Source: Candidatus Melainabacteria bacterium (GTDB lineage: Bacteria > Cyanobacteriota > Vampirovibrionia > Obscuribacterales > Obscuribacteraceae). Taken from it: DNA of 64,000 nt. Position 1 is the first letter of the stretch; the number at the start of each line of letters is the position of its first letter. Made by a program: the position numbers and the translations under genes. The notes beneath the pieces are model-generated. The model was not told the DNA's origin. It worked only from the letters and a program-made list of their open reading frames with translations, and searched no databases. The stretch spans positions 92,105-156,104 of the forward strand of contig PLZS01000064.1 of NCBI GenBank assembly GCA_003153555.1. The letters run 5' to 3'. Below are positions 1 to 8,773 of this stretch, piece by piece.

Positions 1-3
1 CAA

Positions 4-966
4 TCACTGAAGCAAATAAGCAGATTTGTAAATCAATCGGTCGTTTTCAAAATTGCAGCACAAACTAGACCCATTGGCATTCTGCCATAGCCAAGTTTGA
101 CTGCCCACGCCGTGAAAATTACTGTGCGAAATCATAACGCCTTGAGATGCCAAAATTTTTCTAACTTCAGGCAGCATCATGTCAGCTTTCAACGACTGTG
201 CCTGCTGATTGGTCACGGAATGGGCTGCGTGTTCAGGAGCAGAATGTGCGGGTTGCAGACATCTGGACAGCGTAAACCAATCACCTTTGGCGAGCTTACC
301 CCCCGTTACTGTAGGCGTTTCACCCTCAAGCCGGAGCTTGCACATCGTCATTTGATCGCTCGTTTTCCCACTCACTGGTTGCTCATAAAGCACACGAATA
401 TGACAGTTCGGCTTGATTCGAGGCATCTTCTGATTCTTCAACAATTGCGCGTAATTCTTATTTTCGAGAGCCAAACTTTGCGACAAATTCGACAACTCAT
501 CTGCGGTTTTAAACAAGGGAGCACCATCACCTTGATCTGGGGCCACGATCGCATCATTCATGTCGCTGATCCGCACACCAATTTTACCCTCGCCGTTTGG
601 TTTCAAGCTTAGTGAGATGGCTTCGGCACCTCGCTTAAGCGACAAACTCGTCAACGCATCTTTATGGAGGTGAATTGCTCTTATTGCCTCTTCTGACCGT
701 GACACCACTTCATTATCGACAGTGACTAGCATGTCACCAGCTTTGATACCAGCCGCCTCTGCCGCTAGTTTTGGAAAGACTTCGATAATTACGGGAAGCT
801 GCCGCGCATTCTTCTCGCCAGGCTTGCTAAGACAGCGCTGGGGTACAGCTGAGCAGAGGATGCACAGCGTAACTGTAAGCAACTGGACCTTTTTTCCGGG
901 ACCTTCGTTCAAAAAAAACGCTTCCAGAATAACCTCAAGTCTTACTGACGGAAAGTATTCCCCCAC
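4..966 (-). CDS. Secreted PDZ-domain protein
   Basis: The protein is predicted to be exported: a Lys-Lys pair is followed by a hydrophobic stretch ending near a Cys/Ser-rich region around residues 25-47. A PDZ-like domain follows at about residues 55-125, with the typical pattern of a hydrophobic strand, 'AGIKAGDMLVTVDNEVV' and a later 'SLSLKRG' strand. No protease domain is visible, so it is probably a peptide-binding adaptor rather than a HtrA-type enzyme. The C-terminal 190 residues are not recognised and contain several cysteines. The given start is a GTG that overlaps the upstream gene by 25 nt and lies too close to its AAGGAG. A TTG at 912 would give a cleaner signal peptide, so the start is uncertain. 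It is co-directional and probably cotranscribed with the upstream thioredoxin-like gene. Confidence 0.7.
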   Translation of the reverse strand: MGEYFPSVRLEVILEAFFLNEGPGKKVQLLTVTLCILCSAVPQRCLSKPGEKNARQLPVIIEVFPKLAAEAAGIKAGDMLVTVDNEVVSRSEEAIRAIHLHKDALTSLSLKRGAEAISLSLKPNGEGKIGVRISDMNDAIVAPDQGDGAPLFKTADELSNLSQSLALENKNYAQLLKNQKMPRIKPNCHIRVLYEQPVSGKTSDQMTMCKLRLEGETPTVTGGKLAKGDWFTLSRCLQPAHSAPEHAAHSVTNQQAQSLKADMMLPEVRKILASQGVMISHSNFHGVGSQTWLWQNANGSSLCCNFENDRLIYKSAYLLQ

Positions 967-1940
967 TCCTTGCTGTTATTTTCGGTGCCTGCTTTCTTGT
1001 GATCCTGAGCCTTTCCGATCGAAGGCATGTTGGCCGCTTTCTCATGATCTACACGTCCATCAGCCTGCATTGCATCTTCATGTTTGTCGTATCTTTGTTT
1101 TCCATAATCAGAGAATGCAGCAACGTTAAACCGATCGTATTGCTCAAATGGATGCGCGACGATGCGTTCATGCATTACTTCATCTGCTGTCTTGAAAGCA
1201 GAAGCCGGCAAATGCTGACCGCTTGCCAAACTTACTGTGCTGGCATTGCGGATGAAATCTGAAGTATGCAGCTTATTTTCAGCTTCATACATGGCATCGA
1301 AACCTTGTAGATGACTGCGACGCACCATCTCTGCAGGGTGCTGGCTGATGTGATCAAGATGCATTTTCTTGAACAAATAATCTTTCTGTTGCCGCGAGTA
1401 TTGAGGGCTTTGCCAAACGCGATTAAGCCGACTCGCAAGCTGCATTTCTAAGACTAGATCCTGCGGTGCCCAATACCCGGGCAAACAATTAAGAACAACT
1501 CCATCAGGAGAGAGCATGAATAGCTGCAGATTGTGACCTCCGGCACCGTTTGTCGTAACCACGGCATTGCCGAAATTATCGTGCATACCAGACTCGCCCG
1601 CATAAGGCTCGTTGGTTATATCCTTGGTTCCACAAACAAAATGGTTCTTTAGAGCGGAAAGGGCTGGTTCCTGCGAGAGCGACACGGCTCTCAAGCTATT
1701 TCCGGCACTTCACGTGCCGCCGCTGATGTTGCCCAACATATGGACCCAAAAGACAAGCTTGCCTTGTTCGCGCGCACTGCCCTCTGCTTGAGCCAAGGAG
1801 GTGTTCCAGTGGACCTGAGAGGTGAGCTGGGTAATTCTGTCATGAGCAGATTGACCGCCAAGATAGGCAGGGGCGCGCGATTGCGCCGGTGTAGTCAATG
1901 CCACAAGTGCCGCCAGACAGAGTAGAGACTTAACTTTCAT
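942..1940 (-). CDS. Thioredoxin-like secreted protein, candidate selenoprotein with in-frame TGA (Sec77)
   Basis: Two open frames (1713-1940 and 942-1709) are in the same phase, separated only by one TGA at 1710-1712. Read through, they give a 332-residue protein: signal peptide (about 1-23, MKVKSLLCLAALVALTTPAQ), a beta-strand 'KLVFWVHML', the TGA at residue 77 in 'GGT(U)SAG', then an intact thioredoxin-fold-like continuation ('FVCGTKDIT', 'NLQLFMLSPDG'). The TGA falls where a redox-active Cys would be expected in this fold. A perfect 6-bp hairpin starts 17 nt downstream of the TGA with G in the second loop position, as in bacterial SECIS elements. The alternative is a simple nonsense mutation. 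A C-terminal charged tail of about 70 residues is not recognised. It overlaps the PDZ gene downstream. Confidence 0.6.
1675..1692 (-). promoter_or_regulatory. Candidate bacterial SECIS hairpin
   Basis: On the minus strand GAGAGC pairs perfectly with GCTCTC around a six-base loop CGTGTC, starting 17 nt after the in-frame TGA at 1710-1712. Spacing and a G at loop position 2 followed by U match what is known for bacterial SECIS elements, which sit within about 16-37 nt of the UGA. Function is inferred from position and shape only. Confidence 0.5.
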
Positions 1941-2067
1941 GACGAATTACCCGCAAAGGATTTCATGCCCTATAGATAGATATACCTCTTATCCACGGAA
2001 AGGTCCATGCTCCTATTCCATGACATACAAGCCTGAAATTGCTTGCGGCGCCTTCAGGTGGCAGCTT

Positions 2068-4584
2068 TCAGTATATTGCACACACCAACGCCACTGGATC
2101 GATGTCCTCCAAAACCACTTCAACGGGATCCACGTGCCAAATGTGCTCGCAATACTCATGGATGGCTCTGTCCGAGGAAAACTTACCCATTCGCGCCACA
2201 TTGAGAATCGACATTTTCGTCCAGTTATCCTTGTTTTTAAAGGCTTCACTAACCTTTTGCTGCGCATCAATAAAGGCTTGATAATCAGCAAGCAACATCC
2301 AGTCATCGTGATTAAGAAGTGAATCGACGATTGGACGGAAAAGCTCAGTATCTCCATTCGAGAAGTGTCCATCAGCGATCTGATCTATCACCCGCCGAAG
2401 CATAGCGTTGGTTTCATAGAATTCACGCGGACGATAGCCATTTGCTTTCAGTCGTTTAACTTCGGCATCAGTCAGACCAAACAGGAAGAAATTCTCGCCG
2501 CCGACCTCTTCTCGAATTTCGATGTTAGCACCGTCCAAGGTGCCTATGGTCAATGCACCATTGAGCGCAAACTTCATGTTTCCTGTTCCAGAGGCTTCCT
2601 TTCCGGCAGTTGAAATTTGTTCAGACAAATCTGCAGCTGGATAGACTTGCTGCCCTAATTTGACATTGTAGTCAGCCAGAAACACGACCTTAAGCTTTTC
2701 TTTGATGACGGCGTCATTATTGACGACATCACCAACCGAGTTGATCAATTTGATGATCAACTTAGCCATGAAGTATGCAGGAGCGGCCTTGCCGCCGAAG
2801 ATGAACGTGCGTGGCGAAACATCCAGATTAGGATTGTCTTTCAGCTGATTATAGAGCGTAATGATATACAGCACATTCAACAACTGGCGTTTGTACTCAT
2901 GCATACGCTTGACTTGAATATCAAAAATCGACTCAGAATCAACGAGCACTGTGTTGTGCATTTTGATGTAATCAGCAAGTTGCAATTTAATTGTGCGTTT
3001 GATGTCGGACCAATCTTTTCGGAATTTTGGATCATCAGCAAATTTCTCTAACTTTTTCAGCTGCCTCAAATCGCGAGTCCAACCGTCTCCGATAGTGGCT
3101 GTGATTAGTTCGCTCAGCCCAGGATTAGCGACCAACATCCATCGTCTAGGCGTGACACCATTTGTCACATTACCAAATTTCTCCGGCCACAATTCATAGA
3201 AGTCCCGCAGTACATCTATGGTCAAAAGATGAGAATGTAACTCAGCCACACCATTTATTGAATGACTGCCAACACTGGCTAAATGAGCCATACGAACGAA
3301 TTTGCTACCCGATTCGTCAATAATAGAAAGCCGTTGAATCTTGCCTTCATCGTTCGGATACTTGGCACGCACTTCGGCAAGAAAACGACTATTGATTTCC
3401 AGGATTATTTCAAGATGTCGCGGCAGCAATGACGCGAACAAATCGTATTCCCATCGCTCCAGCGCTTCCGGCAACAAGGTATGATTGGTGTATCCGAATG
3501 TTTGCTCTGTGATTTCCCAGGCCTTATCCCAGTCCATAGCGTGAACATCGACAAACAACCGCATCAATTCTGCAATACCGACGGATGGATGAGTATCGTT
3601 TAGCTGAACAGCAAACTTTTCATGAAAAGTATTGAGCTGCTGTCCATTGGCAAAATGGAATCGAACCATGTCTTGCAGAGAACAAGACGTAAAGAAATAC
3701 TGTTGCTCCAAACGCAGCTGTCTGCCTTGAATCGGCTCATCATTTGGATACAACACTTTCGAAATATTCTCAGAGAACATTTTCTCCTGCACCGAACCAA
3801 TGTAATCGCCCGTGTTGAATGCTCTGAAGTTGAAAGATTCAGGTGCTTCTGCTTTCCATAATCGCAGTGTATTCGTGTTGGTTGTTTTGTAACCAGAGAT
3901 AGGTGTGTCATATGGAACACCGTTGATCACACGCTCTGGAATCCAGCTGACCGCGTACCGACCTTTGTTGTCCGTTGTGCCTTCAGTGTGTCCACCGAGT
4001 TTGACCTCGAAGGTATGTTCCGGTCTGGCGATTTCCCATGGATTTCCATAGTGCAGCCATTTATCAGTAATTTCGACCTGCCACCCATCTTTTATAATCT
4101 GATCAAAGATTCCAAATTCATATCTAATTCCGTAGCCAATCGCCGGTATATTCAACGTCGCGAGCGAGTCCATGTAACACGCAGCCAGACGACCCAATCC
4201 ACCATTGCCCAGCCCAGGCTCTTCTTCTTGGTCTACAAGAACATCAAATTCCAATCCAATTTCTTCGACTGCCTCTTTTACGCTTGGAAGAATGTCTAAA
4301 TTGATCAGGTTATTGAGCAAATGTGGTCCAAGCAAAAATTCAGCTGATAAGTAACAAACTACCCGGCAGTCCTTTTTGATAAAAGATTTGGTTGTTGCCA
4401 GCCATCGATGCACAAGTCGGTCTCTGACGGTATAAGCCAGCGCCATATATTGATCATTTCTGGTTGCCACGTCAGGAAACTTTCCCTGAATATAGAACAA
4501 ATTGTCGGCGATCGCCCGCTTCAAAGTTTCTACAGATGTACCGGTACGATCATCTTCAACCACAATGTTCGGATTCTTTTCCAC
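2068..4584 (-). CDS. glgP: Glycogen/maltodextrin phosphorylase
   Basis: Phosphorolyses alpha-1,4-glucan to glucose-1-phosphate with pyridoxal phosphate (EC 2.4.1.1) in the cytoplasm. The family-typical sequences are all present: 'GNGGLGRLAACYMDSLAT', 'QLNDTHPS', 'RMHEYKRQLLN' and the PLP-lysine motif 'EASGTGNMKFALNGALTIGT'. A longer frame opens at 4686, but that start lies inside the phosphoketolase coding sequence. The GTG at 4584 is preceded by GGGGA seven bases upstream and gives 838 residues, the usual family length. The gene directly follows phosphoketolase on the same strand with about 28 bp between, so the two probably form one operon that feeds stored glucan into the phosphoketolase route. 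Confidence 0.93.
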   Translation of the reverse strand: MEKNPNIVVEDDRTGTSVETLKRAIADNLFYIQGKFPDVATRNDQYMALAYTVRDRLVHRWLATTKSFIKKDCRVVCYLSAEFLLGPHLLNNLINLDILPSVKEAVEEIGLEFDVLVDQEEEPGLGNGGLGRLAACYMDSLATLNIPAIGYGIRYEFGIFDQIIKDGWQVEITDKWLHYGNPWEIARPEHTFEVKLGGHTEGTTDNKGRYAVSWIPERVINGVPYDTPISGYKTTNTNTLRLWKAEAPESFNFRAFNTGDYIGSVQEKMFSENISKVLYPNDEPIQGRQLRLEQQYFFTSCSLQDMVRFHFANGQQLNTFHEKFAVQLNDTHPSVGIAELMRLFVDVHAMDWDKAWEITEQTFGYTNHTLLPEALERWEYDLFASLLPRHLEIILEINSRFLAEVRAKYPNDEGKIQRLSIIDESGSKFVRMAHLASVGSHSINGVAELHSHLLTIDVLRDFYELWPEKFGNVTNGVTPRRWMLVANPGLSELITATIGDGWTRDLRQLKKLEKFADDPKFRKDWSDIKRTIKLQLADYIKMHNTVLVDSESIFDIQVKRMHEYKRQLLNVLYIITLYNQLKDNPNLDVSPRTFIFGGKAAPAYFMAKLIIKLINSVGDVVNNDAVIKEKLKVVFLADYNVKLGQQVYPAADLSEQISTAGKEASGTGNMKFALNGALTIGTLDGANIEIREEVGGENFFLFGLTDAEVKRLKANGYRPREFYETNAMLRRVIDQIADGHFSNGDTELFRPIVDSLLNHDDWMLLADYQAFIDAQQKVSEAFKNKDNWTKMSILNVARMGKFSSDRAIHEYCEHIWHVDPVEVVLEDIDPVALVCAIY

Positions 4585-4612
4585 TACTTGATCCCCACAG
4601 ATTTGAACGATT

Positions 4613-7000
4613 TTAATAGGGCCATTTCCAGTCACGTATTTCCGGCATGTCTTCGCCGTGTTTTGTAATGTAATTCTTGTGGTCAATTAGTTTATTTCGA
4701 AGATATTGCTTACCGCGAGCAGCTTCATATTTCAAACTGGCCACGCGCTCAAAGACATCGCCAGCGAGATTGAAACGATCCATTTCGTTCATAACACACA
4801 TGTCGAATGGCGTTGTTGTGGTCCCTTCTTCTTTATAGCCACGCACATGAATATTGTGATGGTTCAGGCGTCGGTAAGTGAGTCGATGAATCAACCACGG
4901 GTATCCGTGATAAGCAAAGATCACAGGTTTGTCTTCGGTGAAGATTGAATTGAAGTCAGAATCGTCTAGCCCATGCGGATGCTCGCTGGTTGGTTGCAGC
5001 TTCATCAGATCAACGACATTGACCACTCTTATCTTCAGTGTCGGAACCAGGTTACGCAATATTGCCACTGCAGCTAGTATCTCCAATGTCGGCACGTCGC
5101 CTGCACACGCCATAACGACATCCGGCTCGGAGCCCTGATCCGAACTAGCCCAATCCCAAATTGATATCCCGGCTGTGCAGTGCTTAATTGCAGCATCAAT
5201 ATCCAGATATTGCAGAGCCGGTTGTTTGCCAGCGACGATAATATTGACGTAGTTTCGACTACGCAAACAGTGGTCGGTCACGGATAGAAGTGTGTTGGCA
5301 TCCGGCGGCAGATATACACGGATCACGTTTGCCGACTTGTTTACGCAATGATCGATAAAACCGGGATCCTGATGGCTAAACCCGTTGTGATCTTGGCGCC
5401 ATACATGAGACGTCAACAAGTAATTCAGCGATGCGATCGGTTTGCGCCAGGGAATCTTCTTGGTCACCTTCAACCATTTGGCATGCTGATTGAACATCGA
5501 ATCAATGATATGGATGAAAGCTTCGTAACAAGAAAAGAATCCATGTCGACCGGTCAGCAGGTACCCTTCCAACCAGCCCTGACACAGGTGCTCACTCAAA
5601 ACTTCCATGACCCGACCGGTGCGACTGACATGATCATCGCTTGGAAGAATTTCGCCATAAGACATTCTTTCGGTAACTTCAAAAACATCTCCCAATCGAT
5701 TAGATGCAGTCTCATCTGGACCCATCAACCTGAAGTTATCCGGATTTTTCTGGATGATATCGCGCAGAAAACTGCCCATGACTCTGGTTGCTTCGCCTTC
5801 AATTACCGCCGGCTTATCCACCTGCACTGCATAGTTCCGGAAATCAGGAAATTTCAACTCTTTAAGAAGAACGCCACCATTGGCATGCGGATTTGCACCC
5901 ATTCTTCGTTCGCCCATTGGAGCCAATTCTGCAAACTCAGCATTGAATGTTCCGTTTTTGTCGAATAGTTCTTCAGGCTTGTAGCTACGCATCCAATCTT
6001 CCAACATCTTCAGATGCTCGGGATTTGTTGCCAGCCCCGTCAGTGGCACCTGGTGCGCTCTGAACGTTCCCTCGATCTGAATGCCATCAACTACTTTCGG
6101 ACCGGTCCAGCCCTTGAGAGTGCGCATTACAATCATCGGCCATTGCGGACGACTCTCGACATTATTTTCCCTAGCATCTTTTTGGATCTGGGCGATTTCA
6201 CCGTATATGGTATCAAGAGTCTGCGCCATTGTTTGATGAACTGTATTGGGATCATCACCCTCCACAAAATATGCTTTGTAACCATAACCACTAAACAGAT
6301 CAGTCAGCTCAGCATCACTTAAACGCGCCAAGACAGTTGGTCCTGCGATCTTATATCCGTTCAAATGCAGAATTGGTAACACGGCACCATCTCTAGCTGG
6401 ATTCAAAAACTTATTCGAATGCCAACTAGCTGCAAGCGGTCCAGTCTCAGCTTCACCATCACCGATAACGCAACAGACGAAAAGATCGGGATTATCAAAG
6501 GCTGCACCGAAAGCATGAACGAGCGCATAGCCCAATTCACCGCCCTCGTGAATCGAACCTGGAGTTTCAGGGGCAACGTGACTGGGAATTCCGCCTGGAA
6601 ATGAAAATTGCTTGAATAAATGCTTCATTCCATCTTCATCTTTAGTGATGAGTGGATAAAACTCAGTGTACGTTCCTTCTAAGTAAGTGTTGGCTACCAG
6701 CCCCGGTCCACCGTGACCGGGACCGGTGACGTAAATCATGTTTAAATCATGCTTTTTGATCAGCCGATTCATATGAACGTAGATCAAGTTAAGACCGGGA
6801 GTAGTGCCCCAATGTCCCAAGAGTCTTGGTTTGACATGTTTCAGTTCCAGCGGCACTTTGAGCAGCGGATTGTCCATCAAATAAATTTGACCGACAGACA
6901 AATAATTGGCAGCTCGCCAATAAGCGTTCATCTTGAGGAGTTCTGCACTGGACAAAGGTCCCTGCGTCTTAGTCAGAGCATCTTGAGTTGCGGACATCAT
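4613..7000 (-). CDS. xfp: Xylulose-5-phosphate/fructose-6-phosphate phosphoketolase
   Basis: Thiamine-diphosphate enzyme that splits xylulose-5-P (and/or fructose-6-P) with phosphate to acetyl-phosphate plus glyceraldehyde-3-P (or erythrose-4-P). The 795-residue length matches the family. Visible signatures are '[18 protein letters not shown]', 'GPGHGGPG' and the TPP-binding '[20 protein letters not shown]' near residues 155-190, plus the C-terminal '[14 protein letters not shown]'. The gene starts with ATG-ATG after an AGGTG. It is first in a two-gene operon with glycogen phosphorylase and divergent from the kinase gene, with a 197-bp shared upstream region. Substrate preference cannot be decided from the sequence. 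Confidence 0.95.
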   Translation of the reverse strand: MMSATQDALTKTQGPLSSAELLKMNAYWRAANYLSVGQIYLMDNPLLKVPLELKHVKPRLLGHWGTTPGLNLIYVHMNRLIKKHDLNMIYVTGPGHGGPGLVANTYLEGTYTEFYPLITKDEDGMKHLFKQFSFPGGIPSHVAPETPGSIHEGGELGYALVHAFGAAFDNPDLFVCCVIGDGEAETGPLAASWHSNKFLNPARDGAVLPILHLNGYKIAGPTVLARLSDAELTDLFSGYGYKAYFVEGDDPNTVHQTMAQTLDTIYGEIAQIQKDARENNVESRPQWPMIVMRTLKGWTGPKVVDGIQIEGTFRAHQVPLTGLATNPEHLKMLEDWMRSYKPEELFDKNGTFNAEFAELAPMGERRMGANPHANGGVLLKELKFPDFRNYAVQVDKPAVIEGEATRVMGSFLRDIIQKNPDNFRLMGPDETASNRLGDVFEVTERMSYGEILPSDDHVSRTGRVMEVLSEHLCQGWLEGYLLTGRHGFFSCYEAFIHIIDSMFNQHAKWLKVTKKIPWRKPIASLNYLLTSHVWRQDHNGFSHQDPGFIDHCVNKSANVIRVYLPPDANTLLSVTDHCLRSRNYVNIIVAGKQPALQYLDIDAAIKHCTAGISIWDWASSDQGSEPDVVMACAGDVPTLEILAAVAILRNLVPTLKIRVVNVVDLMKLQPTSEHPHGLDDSDFNSIFTEDKPVIFAYHGYPWLIHRLTYRRLNHHNIHVRGYKEEGTTTTPFDMCVMNEMDRFNLAGDVFERVASLKYEAARGKQYLRNKLIDHKNYITKHGEDMPEIRDWKWPY

Positions 7001-7212
7001 TGCACCTGTATTGAGCGAAGCAAGAAAAAGGTATTACAGGCTACTTGGAGCCCTGGTAATCTCAACATTAACGCGAATTATTTTCGCAGGTAAAAGAGCC
7101 CACGTCCAGTCTTTACGGACTTTTGTTTGCAAGATCGCTTGACAATTGGGCCGGCTGGTCAAGTTCTCCTCCGTAATTTGGGCATAACTAGGACACAATG
7201 AGGAGTTCGGGT

Positions 7213-8289
7213 ATGCAAAGCTGGTCAAAAATCAAATCCATGTTAATCGATACTGTTGACACTCGACCAAGTCCTGAATCGTCGAAATACGACGAAAAGA
7301 TTTGCCCAGCTTGCCGCAGAACCTTTTCCAAAAAACTGGTGGTTTGTAAAAGTGACGGCACCCTTCTAATCAGCCTACTCAACGTAAGCTTCGCTCATCG
7401 CCGCTTAGCAAATGACATGGGCAATGGTTTGGCCGAGAGCCAGTACAAGATGCAAGGTATGCTCGGAGAAGGTGATTTGACAACAGCTTTCAACGCATTC
7501 GACGTTGAAACGAAGTCTTCTGTTGTGATCAAAGTGATTAAATCTCACGTCCTTGGAAATTCAAGAAGGCTGCACCGTTTCGCCAAAAGTCTGGAGGAAA
7601 CAATTGGCTTAAGGCACGAAGGAATCGCTAAAGTAATCGACGTAGCGATAACGAGAGACAGAAATAGCAGCTATTCCATTTCACAACTTTTCATAGTCAC
7701 AGAAAAACTCAACGGCATGAACTTGAAGAGAATCCTCTCAGACTTTGGCATCTTAGCACCATATGTGGTGATTGAAGCGATGATTCAGGTATGCGAAACG
7801 CTAGCTTATGCAGCCAATATAGGTTGGCTACACAAGGATCTTAAGCCAAGCAACATCTATCTTTCTGTCAAAGACGATCAATTACTAGTAAAAATTTGCG
7901 ACTTTGGAGTTGCCGATAGATTGTTCAGTAACTGCGAATGGGAAAGCAAAGGCACCAAAACAGGAAGCCTTTACGGAAACGCCGCCTACATGTGTCCAGA
8001 TGTAATTTTCGGTGGCGAGCACTCTGTAACTTCGGAAATTTACTCGCTTGGTTGCGTCATGTATCACCTTTTGAAAGGCATGCCACCATTTGAAGGTCTG
8101 AACGACTTCGGTACACTCATGAAGCATCGGGACGAAGAGGCGCGACCGTTTGCCCCTGAGCTAAAAATTCCTGCCGAGTTGGAGACTGTCGTGATGAAGT
8201 GCCTGCAAAAGCAACAAGAGAACAGATATCAAAGCTTCGATGACCTGGCAAAGTCCTTGAATGCGATCAAGAACATTTCTGCGAGCTGA
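7213..8289 (+). CDS. Serine/threonine protein kinase with N-terminal CxxC element
   Basis: Hanks-type kinase. The N-terminus carries a zinc-ribbon-like 'ICPACRRTF...CKSDGTLL'. The kinase domain has the catalytic lysine region 'VIKVIK', the catalytic loop 'HKDLKPSN', 'DFGVAD', an activation segment ending 'GNAAYMCPD' and the helical C-lobe 'EIYSLGCVMYHLLKGMPPFEG'. The glycine-rich loop is reduced ('GEGDLTTAF', third Gly missing). HRD appears as HKD, so the Arg that contacts phosphorylated activation loops is replaced. No transmembrane segment follows, so it is likely cytoplasmic. ATG at 7213 has GAGGAG upstream; an ATG at 7198 with weaker AGGA is possible. It is the last gene before tRNA-Leu and the integrated element. 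Confidence 0.85.
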   Translation: MQSWSKIKSMLIDTVDTRPSPESSKYDEKICPACRRTFSKKLVVCKSDGTLLISLLNVSFAHRRLANDMGNGLAESQYKMQGMLGEGDLTTAFNAFDVETKSSVVIKVIKSHVLGNSRRLHRFAKSLEETIGLRHEGIAKVIDVAITRDRNSSYSISQLFIVTEKLNGMNLKRILSDFGILAPYVVIEAMIQVCETLAYAANIGWLHKDLKPSNIYLSVKDDQLLVKICDFGVADRLFSNCEWESKGTKTGSLYGNAAYMCPDVIFGGEHSVTSEIYSLGCVMYHLLKGMPPFEGLNDFGTLMKHRDEEARPFAPELKIPAELETVVMKCLQKQQENRYQSFDDLAKSLNAIKNISAS

Positions 8290-8417
8290 GTTACGGCAGC
8301 TTTCAAGAGCTGATCGCGAATTCCTCATCAGTTAAGCCTATCGGCGTATGTCCTCTTGAATGCCAAACTTAAACCGATCGTGGTATTCTTTCATATGCCT
8401 CCTTGCAAGACCACTTT

Positions 8418-8497
8418 GGGCGAGTGGCGGAATTGGCAGACGCGCTAGACTTAGGATCTAGTCCGCAAGGGTCAGGGTTCAAGTCCCTGCTCGCCCA
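8418..8497 (+). tRNA. tRNA-Leu (anticodon UAG)
   Basis: Acceptor stem GGGCGAG (8418-8424) pairs with CTCGCCC (8490-8496), followed by discriminator A; CCA is not encoded. The D-arm contains AATTGGCAGA. The anticodon stem CTAGA/TCTAG encloses loop CTTAGGA, giving anticodon TAG. The T-arm is CAGGG-TTCAAGT-CCCTG. The 3' part from 8446 is duplicated at 50756, marking it as an integration target. Confidence 0.95.
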
Positions 8498-8506
8498 ATC
8501 AATCAG
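8446..8506 (+). repeat. Left attachment-site core (attL), overlaps tRNA-Leu 3' end
   Basis: 61 bp identical to 50756-50816, running from the anticodon stem of tRNA-Leu to ten bases past the mature 3' end. The sequences diverge upstream (C versus A at the base before) and two of the next three bases after the repeat differ. Confidence 0.92.
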
Positions 8507-8510
8507 AGTT

Positions 8511-8536
8511 TCCGCCGAAAGGCGGATTTTCTTTTT
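8511..8536 (+). terminator. Rho-independent terminator after tRNA-Leu
   Basis: TCCGCC-GAAA-GGCGGA hairpin with a stable GNRA-type tetraloop followed by TTTTCTTTTT. A near-identical copy follows the right-hand tRNA fragment at 50821. Confidence 0.9.
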
Positions 8537-8551
8537 AGAGCTGTTGATGCA

Positions 8552-8574
8552 AAAGGTAACACAGGAGTAACAAA
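8552..8574 (+). promoter_or_regulatory. Putative integrase arm-type binding site, left end
   Basis: A 23-bp sequence with two GTAACA units matches 50598-50620 at 22 of 23 positions in the same orientation. It lies 46 bp inside the left core, as arm sites of tyrosine recombinases do. The role is inferred from position and repetition. Confidence 0.55.
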
Positions 8575-8773
8575 GATAGAAATCAACGTCTCCATCAGGG
8601 AGCGAAAATTCATCGCTGCGAGTGAGGGACGACCTGTAAAATCGTCTTAAATCCGTTTACGGACCAATATTCAATCCAGGGCTATTTTCAGTAATTATGG
8701 AAACCGAGTACTAGCATTGATTCAGTAGTTGCCGCCAGCAGTATCACGCATCTTGAACTTAGGGGACGTTGAA

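Noticed and set aside
5348..5968. 206-codon plus-strand frame
   Set aside because: Antisense to the conserved phosphoketolase coding sequence.
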